Source of the DNA: Mugil cephalus
Taxonomy: Eukaryota > Chordata > Actinopteri > Mugiliformes > Mugilidae
Assembly (NCBI RefSeq): GCF_022458985.1
Contig: NC_061777.1
Coordinates: 17,697,668 to 17,761,667 of the forward strand
Direction of reading: 5' to 3'
Length of the DNA: 64,000 nucleotides
Notes under the pieces: generated by a model
Seen by the model: the letters and a program-made list of their open reading frames with translations, nothing else
Told to the model about the DNA's origin: nothing
The model's database searches: none
Part shown: positions 20,901 to 29,500 of the stretch, one piece after another
Layout of the letters: every line of letters begins with the position of its first letter
Position numbering within the stretch: position 1 is the first letter of the stretch
Program-made: the position numbers and the translations under genes

Positions 20901-22647
20901 AAAACAACGAGCGGATTAGGTCATTCCGGCACCGTATCTTAGCTGTCCCAGTTTGAGTGATTAGTGAGAATGTACAATCTCTGGCTCACTGTTTGCTAAC
21001 GGTCACTTCACAATTGCGAGCCATGAGAAAGGTTTTGCCACTGTGGAAAAAGTCTATATTAGACTATAATTATTTTTAAACTTCCTCTTACATAAAGGGG
21101 CGTGTGTACACCAATTCCACACTAAGACCATGTTTTATTTTGGTTCCTGCTACGCCCACGGTGCACCCACGCTACGTCAAACCGAACGTGTCATCCTGAT
21201 TAATATATAACGCACAAGGGTGTGAGCACACGCCTTGCAAGCTAGTCAATAGCCTGGAGGAATGTGCAAAATGATCTGGAGACAGGCCTCTGTCATGTAG
21301 CTGGCAGTGACAACGTAGGTGTCACACCAACTTATCAAGTAGGAGTCTCAGCCAACCGTTTATAGGGTTGGTCCAATGAAAACAGACAAAGGAAAAACAG
21401 AATAATATCCGTTGACTGTTTGTCATACCAGACACTGATAGGAAGAGGGAGTCTATCAGCATGTTCACGGCCTGATGATAATATCTACATTAATTTGACT
21501 ATAAGTGATGTGTAAACGGTGCCACGACAAGACTCAATCATTCATTTGCGTATCCCATTGTCTCAGAAACCAGTTCTTATTTGCTCTGCAATGCCAAAAC
21601 CCTTTGTGATATAGAGGGCCATGATACGGAGTAAAGTCTAACTATGACTAATGTAATATTCATTATCACTCAAGGAGTAACCCTGGCCATGTGATCTGAG
21701 TGCGTTTTACAATTTAATTTGGCTTTGTCTTACTACAAACTGTGTTTGCCACTGTGTTTGTAGTAAGACCAACCTGCGAAATGAGTGAAATGTTTTGTAT
21801 TTTAGGAAAAATCCAAATGATGCAATGTCCCATTGTGAATAAGTTAAGCAATGAGGTAGGTGCAACTGGAAAACTTGAACCTGCACCGCGTCAGACTGGA
21901 TCACTCAGTGGGAAATGGAAATACGTTTCACTGAAAAAGAAGCCCTGGCTCTAAACAATATAGGAAAGGAAATGTAAATGAATACTAGAAAGAAACGTAA
22001 ATGAATGCTAGAGGGAAAGAGCAGTGTCTGCTGGAGGTTAGAGCAAACTAATGTTTGTTAACCTGTTTCTAGGAGGGACAATTTGTCAGTCTTTGTTTAT
22101 GTGGTGCACTGCTCTGTAACTTGACCCAGATCGAAGTAAATTGAACTTTGAGATGACTTTATCTGAACTTGTGGATAAATACATGTGACCCTAAACTACA
22201 ACACATACCCTCACAAATAAAAAAAATAACAACACATATGAACATTGTTGAGAGCAATTTAAAGGCCGACCGTGTCTGTATAACAATAATCACTCACTCT
22301 GTCTTCTTGCGGGACTTGTTGTCATGGAGGTCCAGTAAGTTGACCACGGCTTGTCCCAGGAACTTGTCCAGTCCCACCTGGGCTCGGTGCATAACTACCA
22401 CATACAGCGTACAGCGCTCGGCGTTTCCCGGGTGGAAGAGCGGCAGGTCGAAGGAAGCCTCCTCCTTCCACACCGGAGCGACACATTTCTCCGCCACGGA
22501 TGTGGAAAACTTGTCCTTGGCCACCTGGATGATGGCATAGGCGTCGTTGGTGCCATTCTTGCCCTTAACACGCAGGCTCCGAGCCTGGTGCACCGTTACC
22601 TGGACACTCGTAGGAAACCACTGCTGGCTCTGGTCGGCCAGAGACAT
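11799..22647 (-). CDS. rab11fip1: Rab11 family-interacting protein 1 (gene span, 6 coding exons)
   Basis: A class I FIP that links Rab11 (and other small GTPases) to recycling endosomes and the plasma membrane. Joining 22298-22647, 16950-17386, 15908-16814, 12909-14528, 12409-12514 and 11799-11999 gives 1206 aa, all with GT-AG junctions and continuous frame; human isoform 1 is of similar size. The N-terminal C2 domain (about 1-145; WFPTSVQVTVHQARSL, DAYAIIQV, GLDKFLG) binds phospholipid. Next comes IQFMRNNMSASMFDLSM, conserved with human FIP1, then CINGSHVY. A strongly charged helix spans about 363-470. A long disordered region (566-1105) follows. The C-terminal Rab11-binding domain holds ELEEYIDNLLVRVIEE (1178-1192). 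The charged helix is absent from the human protein as I recall it. RAB11FIP2 and RAB11FIP5 are the alternatives, but the exon-3 ending AVKPR and the overall plan fit FIP1 best. Confidence 0.95.
12000..12408 (-). other. rab11fip1: rab11fip1 intron 5
   Basis: 409-bp GT-AG intron. Its 3' splice site is the C-rich stretch CGTCCCCCCGCTCAG. A polypyrimidine/poly-A run lies near 12282. No gene inside. Confidence 0.9.
12409..12514 (-). CDS. rab11fip1: rab11fip1 coding exon 5
   Basis: 106 nt. Completes an arginine codon, then PHPVKPMSSAEIQQ, and ends ...PGKIK with donor AAG|GTACTG. Links the disordered region to the Rab11-binding domain. Confidence 0.93.
12515..12908 (-). other. rab11fip1: rab11fip1 intron 4
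   Basis: 394-bp intron containing a perfect 40-bp palindrome and a TA-rich microsatellite tract (12593-12672). No coding content. Confidence 0.9.
12593..12632. repeat. Perfect 40-bp AT-rich palindrome
   Basis: AAAAACATCTAA on the left is mirrored exactly by TTAGATGTTTTT on the right around a central (AT)n core. It is followed by imperfect TATATG repeats to about 12672. Expected to extrude a cruciform or form an RNA hairpin in the intron. Confidence 0.9.
12909..14528 (-). CDS. rab11fip1: rab11fip1 coding exon 4 (large cassette exon)
   Basis: 1620 nt, exactly 540 codons, entered and left in phase 2, so skipping keeps the frame. It encodes a Ser/Pro-rich disordered region with SLSDSTENLSSGG and several DPF/DPW motifs (about residues 882, 893, 939 and 1037) of the kind that bind AP-2 appendages. 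Human FIP1 uses a matching large exon only in its long isoform. Confidence 0.93.
14529..15907 (-). other. rab11fip1: rab11fip1 intron 3
   Basis: 1379-bp intron. A block at about 15755-15800 resembles a dispersed fish repeat. A-rich runs lie at 15645-15675. No exon recognised. Confidence 0.85.
15755..15800. repeat. Fragment of a dispersed fish-type repeat
   Basis: The string TGTCCTTGAGCAAGGTATCT and the following CCCC stretch resemble a motif widely scattered in teleost introns. Recognition is from memory and the family is not assigned. Confidence 0.4.
15908..16814 (-). CDS. rab11fip1: rab11fip1 coding exon 3 (charged helix)
   Basis: 907 nt. Starts VKKKFKLLGHKR, then CINGSHVYTEE, and ends SAVKP plus a split arginine codon (donor CCCAG|GTAGGT). 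Residues about 363-470 are almost all E, K, R and Q, which predicts a long single helix or coiled coil. Just after lies one NPF motif (515-517), a typical EH-domain ligand. Confidence 0.93.
16815..16949 (-). other. rab11fip1: rab11fip1 intron 2
   Basis: Short 135-bp intron, donor GTAATG, acceptor CTTCCTACAG. Confidence 0.88.
16950..17386 (-). CDS. rab11fip1: rab11fip1 coding exon 2
   Basis: 437 nt. Completes the glutamate codon, then WFKLVDKSG, the end of the C2 domain (ERGEVLLDIQFM), the SMFDLSM block and a lysine-rich stretch KGT-like (GTKKKSKLKTLF). Ends in phase 1 at CCCGAAG|GTAATG. The acceptor TCGTTTTCAG is clear. Confidence 0.94.
18395..18455. repeat. Dispersed fish-type repeat fragment
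   Basis: Contains AATAGAAAAACACTTTACTC followed by ATCCCCTGGGGGAAATTC, a sequence pair that recurs in many teleost loci as I recall. The CCCCTGGGG core is itself palindromic. Family not assigned. Confidence 0.45.
18513..18555. repeat. Perfect 18-bp inverted repeat, 7-base loop
   Basis: AGGAAGACTGGTAATATG (18513-18530) is followed after 7 bases by its exact reverse complement (18538-18555). It sits about 60 bp after the dispersed-repeat fragment and may be the end of the same element. Confidence 0.85.
21727..21769. repeat. 14-bp perfect hairpin in rab11fip1 intron 1
   Basis: GTCTTACTACAAAC (21727-21740) pairs with GTTTGTAGTAAGAC (21756-21769) across a 15-base loop. CTGTGTTTG is also duplicated within it. 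Confidence 0.8.
22298..22647 (-). CDS. rab11fip1: rab11fip1 coding exon 1 (C2 domain)
   Basis: 350 nt encoding MSLADQSQQW through RKKT plus two bases. The start at 22645-22647 was chosen because MSL matches the human start, although an in-frame ATG lies 27 bases upstream. Donor ACAGA|GTGAGT, phase 2. C2 hallmarks NDAYAIIQV and LDKFLGQA are present. Confidence 0.94.
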
Positions 22648-23160
22648 CGCGGAAAGACGGTCAGCTTCTATCAAAAGTCAGTCCTGATAGTTTTGTAGGA
22701 TTCGTTTAAAACTTCGGACTGTTGGTTAACCTCTTCCTGTACTCAGACCTGCGTCCTCTGTGGCTTCAGGTCTTTGGTTACCTAGCTTCCCTTGAGTTCA
22801 GGAAGCTCGACTGGATGTCGTAATACTTCTCCCTCCTCTTCGCAGCGCTACACCTAAGCCTCTGATGACATTTGAGTTGAGTAACACCCGGTGAACTAAA
22901 GTGACGCTGGTGCTAGCCCGGGTAACACACCCAGGACATCAGGGCAGTGGGACTAATTCCTTTAAGAGGCTTTCATCAACACAATTCCCCTGCTTTGTTT
23001 TTCTGCTAAGTTGAACACTATACTTCCCTGATGTTATGAGTTCCCACCCATACTCTACACAGCGCTCTCTGATTGGTTAACTCGCCTGTCAATCTTCGAG
23101 GCCGCTCTGTGATTGGTCGGCTGAGGAGGAGGGCGTCGCGACATGGAAGACCGTTAAGCA
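22648..23160 (-). promoter_or_regulatory. rab11fip1: Putative rab11fip1 promoter and 5' UTR
   Basis: Two CCAAT boxes on the gene's sense strand (complement of ATTGG at 23072-23076 and 23112-23116) are 40 bp apart, within a region richer in CpG than its surroundings. This suits an NF-Y-type, TATA-less promoter about 430 bp upstream of the ATG. Position of the transcription start is inferred. Confidence 0.5.
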
Positions 23161-24405
23161 GCATTAGCCCCTGATCAGAGATCAGTTTATCGAGGCAAAA
23201 GTCTTGAAAACGTGAATATGACAACAAGTAATTCTGACCTGAGCCCAGTGATGAGAGTTTAGTACTTAACAAATAGAATACATGAGTTGTCTCATTTTAT
23301 TTTACTGTGGACCTAAAATGACAACGCAAGAGCTGAAAATAAAACTCCCACATTGCGACTACGAATAAATAAATAATAAAATGCAAATATACACCTCCTA
23401 AAAAACACATTGTTAGTTACCGGCCTGGTGTAGCACACAAACGCCTAAACAAATATAATGTTGTTTGTTAGATTTCCTCACGTGTTAAACTGCAGGATGA
23501 AAACACACATGTCACAGTGACAACTCCTCGCATTCATGTTTTTTTTTATGGCATAATATGCAAAGCGGAGTTAGCTCCACAAACTGAATGTTTTGAAACA
23601 TTTAGTGAAATGTGTCATTAATAATTTTAAATGTGAATTATCGTAAAAACAATTGTCAGTGGATTTGGATTTCGGCACAAGTTTAAGAAATGTAAGTAGC
23701 TAGTAGCATCTAGTACCTAGATAGAAATGCTAATGTGACTACTTCTTATTCAAAAAGTGCCTTATGAGGTTCAATACTTTCCCTTAAATACATTGAACAA
23801 CTTTGGACTTGGACAAAATTGTAGTTAGTGATGTAGAGGCAAAGTTAAGATCAGATTATATTTACGGTTCTTAAAATACATACTGAATCATCAACAGGAC
23901 ACATCTTTTGTTTATTTTCCATTAGAGGTTCAGTAAAAGTCAGAGTCACATGGTTGTTGGGGCTGATCAAAATGCTCAGAGTATGTAGTGGTAAGCCCAC
24001 ATGCCACAGGCTGGTGACACAGTAAAACACCAAGTGTACTACAACAATATAGAGTAAGTGGCCGAGAGAACAATGGAAAGAGCCTTGACAACGAAGTGCA
24101 CAATAGAAATACAACTTCCTGATGCTGTAATTTCCTGAATTGGAAGTTTATCAAATGGACTAAAAAACGGAAGTATGACTTAGGCTTTTGTAAGTCTGGT
24201 GAAATGCACTGTTCATATTCTGGTCATTCTGGTCTGGTAAGTAGAAAGTATTTTAGGAATACTCTTTCGAGAAATTACACTTATGCCACCAGAATTGGAT
24301 TCTATTGTTGGATGAATTTGTCACTGTAAAACCTGTGGTATACCAGTAGCCTGTAAGGTTAATCCGTTTTTTAGTGCAGCACCAACTGAGAAGCGTTTCT
24401 GCTAT
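23161..24405. other. Intergenic spacer, no gene recognised
   Basis: AT-rich DNA between rab11fip1 and adgra2. No sequence resembling BRF2 coding exons was noticed, although BRF2 lies between these two genes in human. No repeats of note. Confidence 0.5.
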
Positions 24406-24420
24406 CCAGCAGGGGGCAGT
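24406..24420 (+). promoter_or_regulatory. CTCF-like motif, forward orientation
   Basis: CCAGCAGGGGGCAGT closely matches the vertebrate CTCF core. It lies just past the candidate adgra2 polyadenylation signal, between two genes on the same strand. Binding is inferred. Confidence 0.5.
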
Positions 24421-24432
24421 CAATCAAACATT

Positions 24433-24438
24433 TTTATT
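24433..24438 (-). terminator. adgra2: Polyadenylation signal AATAAA (adgra2)
   Basis: First canonical minus-strand hexamer after the adgra2 stop, about 690 bp downstream. A variant ATTAAA lies at 24536-24541. Use is inferred. Confidence 0.5.
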
Positions 24439-25127
24439 CTTTCTAAATTTACCACACCAGAATCTCTTTCAGTGCTGATGGGAATACACAGAAAAAAAGG
24501 AAACATTTTTTTATAATCAAAAGTCTCGCATAGTGTTTTTAATTCACTCTGACATTCTGTACAACCACATTCATGCAAATTCTCTCTCTCACTCTGACTG
24601 TGCACAAACACACACACACACATGCATAAACACAGAGAGAATGTACAAGTGCATAAGTGAGCACACACAAACAGTTACTTGAAGCAAACGTAATGGTGAA
24701 AGATTGTCCACAGATTAAATGCATACAGCCGTACTTCGGAAATGGGCCATCTTGCGTTCCATTTCATGCTATAGTTGATATGCATAGAAAAATCACATCT
24801 GCAACAATAAAGCTTTCATTAGACATCCAAAATCAACATTACATGTCAATTTCAGAGATATCTTGTATATTTTTGGAAAGTGAATAAAATAAATGCGTAT
24901 CTTATGTTTGAAAATGACAATTAAAAAAAAAAACCTGCGTTATTATTTTTTTCCATTTCACAGCAAACTCTTACAATGCTACAGAGGCAAAAGTACCAGT
25001 TTAGGGTCCTGGCTGCCTTTGTGATATTATATCTTAAATTATATAATTATTAAAAGACCATACAACATAACCCTGTCATTTAAGAGTTCATTAAGGTCAT
25101 GCATAGATGTTCACATGTAGGTATATT
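24439..25127 (-). other. adgra2: Probable 3' UTR of adgra2
   Basis: Non-coding, AT-rich, containing a short CA/TG repeat near 24608-24625. No separate gene recognised. Confidence 0.5.
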
Positions 25128-26544
25128 TTATACTGTGGTTTCGCTTTTCCACAAACCACTCTTCATTCCAACAGAGCTCTGGGATTGGTCGGTGCCGCTC
25201 ATGTCCTGCTCCAGCTCTAGCACAGAGTTTTTTAGGGTGCCATTTGGCGCCGCGGCCCCCGGCACAGTGGTGGTGACACTGTTCAAAGGGTACGAGCAGC
25301 GCTTAGTCTCACGTTCTGCGGATGCGGCCAGTTTCAAATTGTCTCTGCTGGCGCATCGGCGCTGAGCTCCGTGCATGGCCGCTCTGCTGGCCATGGACGG
25401 CAGCAGCGGGAAGGGTTTGCGGCTTCCGCTGCTTCCGTCACTACCCTCTGAGGGGCTGGTGGCGACCGACTCTCCCACCCGCTTCCCATTCGTCAGTGGA
25501 CTACCCTGGTTCTCTGAGAGGCTGTGGTGGAGGCTGCCATTCTCACTGGTGGCCGCTTTGTAAACAGCATGTGATGAGTTGAGGTGCTCTAAACCTGTGG
25601 GGCCCAGAGCTCCAAGACTGCCCCCACCTCCCGCAGTCCTTAGAGCTTTGAGACGGTAGTGACCTCTGCCTTCACCCCGATGATAATACTGGCTACTCCC
25701 TTGTTTAGTTCTGCTACTCACTTTCCTTCTCTGGGGGTGTACAGGCGCTGCAGAGTTAATGATGGGAGGAACATTGTTTGTTGGCTTGGTGACGTTGTCA
25801 GTACTGGTGCTAGTGTTGTTGCCGGTAGTGACACGTGAGGTGTTGTTTGGACTGTCTTGTGCCACCTGCAGCAGGTTGGTGAGCTTGCAAGGCCCAGGGC
25901 CAACGCTGCTGATCCCACTCGGCGTGGACGATGACCTGGCTGATGAAGAGTTGTGAGAATCGCCAGGTGGGTGGCAGTTGATGAAAAGCTGGGATCCCTG
26001 CTCAGACGTCTGAACTCCACTCCCAGTAGTGCAGGTGTGTGTGTAAGTAGAGATGGGATGCGCGCGCTGATAGCCCGGGCAACAAGCCAGCCACGAGGCC
26101 TGCACATCCAGACGTCGAAAGCAGTGGTGCACCACCAGAAACACCCCCAAAACGATGGCGGTCACCCCATAGAGACAGCTGAATAACAAGCTTGTGTGGC
26201 CCGTTAGCCACATTGCCATGGCTCCACAACACCACAGAACCACAAACAGGAAGTGGGTGGCCACCAGCACAGAGAACTGTGTCTTCAGAGAGTACTCGTC
26301 CTCTGGAGGCACAATGGGGTTTATAGGTCCCACCACCGAGTCTGTGGACAGCAGGCTGGTGCTTCCTGCCAGCGCAGGATGGCTCTCAGTCACAGGAGAG
26401 GACAAGGTGGTTCCTGTGCATTCTTTGGCCACACGGTGCTTCAGGCGAAACACAGTGCACAGGAAGTAGATCCAGGTCACCAACACAACTAGGCCGGCGG
26501 GGACAAAGAATGACCCCAGACTCGAGCGCCAGACCAGCCAGCAG
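25128..26544 (-). CDS. adgra2: adgra2 coding exon 19 (TM5-TM7 and cytoplasmic tail)
   Basis: 1417 nt. Starts by completing the tyrosine of [11 protein letters not shown], holds TM5, a long third loop, TM6 and TM7 ([32 protein letters not shown]), then the tail with GPCKLTNL and SASRDNLK, ending SETTV and a stop at 25128-25130. Confidence 0.96.
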
Positions 26545-29500
26545 CTGTATGAGCAGAAAAGATGGAAGTCAGCGCAAAACAAGGACATCTTTGTGCATTC
26601 AGCATGTCTCTCTGAATTATTCACTTCAGCACCAAATAAAATAATACAAAGTGATTCAAGGATAAAACAGAAAATGGCTTACTAAGGGCTGTTGTCTCCA
26701 TAGTTGTTGACATTGACAGCTGCGGTGATCCCACAAATGATGAGGGGAACTCCATCAGCTATCAAATAGAACCTTGAACGACAGTGAACACCATATCAAA
26801 CAAACGTTCCCAGCTGCAGTTTCAGAAATAAAAAGCAGTTCTTGTTTGTGCCACAGGATGCTATGTGACCTTTGGCTGCTACGATGTTTTTGAAAGTGAG
26901 CATGACCGTGTCATTTTCCTTTTTGTGTTTTAATGTCTCTCCGGCTGTCTATAATCTGCACAGGGCTGTGAGACCTTTCACTCTCTTAGTGGGCAGAGGG
27001 TTACAAGGGTCAATATAGGCTCCCAAAGTCTGAGATTTATTGCAGCCTGGTCCCATGTGGCCAAGTGGGTAACAAAGGGGTGGCTGGAGGTCCAGCGAGG
27101 TCAGGGGCACAGCGTATGATTGCCGCTTCAAGATCACAGAGGTAGGAAAGCGAGAGAAGAAATAGAAGGGAACATTGGAGAAGACAGTGCACTCCTTGAA
27201 GCTCCTGAGCGCAGATTTATTACAACGCCCACTGCTTCTGTTGTGTTGGACTCTTACATTCCTCACCTCCCCTGATCAGAGTTCATCTGACTTTTTCTTT
27301 TTTTTTTTTGCCTTACAGCAAACACACTGTTATGTCCCCCCCAAGGTTTCTTAAAAACAGAGGGATGGTTGTATGGTTGTTGAGCACAATGACCACCTTT
27401 GAGTAGCCACTCAAAAGCACCATATTGACGGGAAACAATAATCCCATGGTAAAGGGAGGGTGTGAAGGTGAGCTGTAGCTTGTTCACTGACCTGAGCATG
27501 GGTCGCTGAGTAGGCGGAGTAGGAGAATCTCCCTCTGGCTGCCGTGGCATTCTCCACACGGTTTCTTTGTAAATGACCCTGGCGCTGACTCCGATCCACA
27601 GCAGGGTTGACAGCGAGGAGTAGTGCAGGGCAATGCCCACCTGTAATGCAGTCAGATTAGACACCGGGTCCACAGGTAAACTGCTTAAATTGGATTGACA
27701 ATATTTAAAACAACAAATTCAAAACTTACTGCTTGACAAACCACTGGGTAGCTGGTCAAGCTTATGCCTCCTGCGTAGATGGCTGTTGTCATGGCGATGT
27801 GGAAGCAGGTATTCAGCAATGTGTGCCAGCTTTTTCTTGATATGTGAATTGAGCTGCAGGAAGATGAAGTCAAATCGTGAGAATTTGTAGGAAATAAGAG
27901 AATGCAGCAAGAAGTCATGAAGACAACACTACCTGTGGTGTAATATATGCGTAATGATGATGGTGAAGAGGCACAGGAGCAGCAGCGCAGTGCAGGCATA
28001 CACCACGGGGTGGAGCACCTTTATGGAACTGCCTGTGGAGTTGGGGAAGTCGGGCACCTCCTAGAGAGAAATCACACACAAGTCAAATGAAAGTCTCATT
28101 CAACCTCTGCCAGCCTGGAGGAACTGATTAAATACTCGAGTCTACTGCACCTGCAGGACAGCATAATTGCTAAGCACGTAGCAGCGCATTGTGGAGGTGC
28201 TGCTGTCGCTATGGACCAGCTGGCAACCCTCCTGGCTCCAGCCTCCCTGCTTCTCCGGCCCCTTAACACTCCACTGAGCTGCCACGGCATCAGTACCGGG
28301 GGACAAGTGGCGCAGCGACACCCAGATGGGCTCCGAGTAGTTCCACATGCTGCAGCCGTCTGGCAAAGATAAGGGGGAAATTATCAAGACAAAAAAATGG
28401 GCATTCAGTTAAAACACTCAGACATGATTATGTTAACATAACATGATAGTTTTTTTTTTTTGAGTTGTTCACTTTACACGTGTTATTTCCAGTGCCACTA
28501 CACTGTAGGCTAATTCCACTATTTCTATTTGAACGTGAACGACAAACACGAAATTTATATTCATTTCCAGCTATTATCTACTTTGAAAATCTCATTCCAA
28601 TATTTGTTTATTTTGACAAACTAAAAATTTAATTATATTTTTCTAAATTAAATGTGCTGATGTCTTTCCGTACCGAGTCCAACAAAGACGACAGGAGTGT
28701 TGACGCTACGTCTGCGAGAGGCAGCGCTGCTCGAGTTCCCAGACAAAGGGAAAAAGCTGCCAGTTCGGAAAGCCACAAACTGTAGCTTACAGTCCGCTGT
28801 GGCATCAGGAGGAAACAGAGTTGCCGGGAGAGTCACTGACGCCAGGGCTACAGAACTCTGGAGGACACATGCAAATCATGTAATGAATATTGAAATTAAA
28901 ACGTGTTGGGTACATGAGCATGTGGTAACAGAGGGAACAAGGCAGTGCAAGGACAAATACTTATTCTTCACCTTTATGGGGAAATTGTTGAGGGAGGTGT
29001 TATGGGAGCCAGTGCTGCAGCGGAAATTAAGCTGTTGTTCATGAGCTGACTCTGGAATTTCCATTCCTGGGCTTCCCGCTGACACCTCGCGCCGCTGATA
29101 CACGGTGCAGGTTATACCAGTGAAGTGGGCCGGTCGAATTAGGTGGGCCTCCATCACAATGTTCTTAGACACCTGTAGAAATCAAGTTTCCGATTTACTA
29201 ACAAATTACACAAACGTAAATATATCTCACAATAAACTATGGCTATATTTGTACCATGGAGAAGTCCTGAGCATGGCTGTGTAGCTGCGGCCAGGCCAGC
29301 GTCTCTAGGGAGTAGACGATGGAGCTACAGGCTCTCTTCTCTCTCTGAGCGAGGGCAAGGATCTGGTCATCCACCTGCATCAGGTTACTGCCCATCTCGA
29401 CCATCACCTCTGACAACTGGAGCAGATTTACGAGGGTAATAATGTTACACCTGGCCCCCATTCGTAAAAGGCTCTTTTAATTACGCAATTAAATGGTTCT

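Larger units (their letters stand above)
17387..22297 (-). other. rab11fip1: rab11fip1 intron 1
   Basis: 4.9-kb intron between GTGAGT and TTTTCAG. No coding segment was recognised. It holds two hairpins (18513-18555; 21727-21769), a dispersed-repeat fragment at 18395-18455 and a near-duplicate 19-mer at 21970-22010. Confidence 0.85.
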
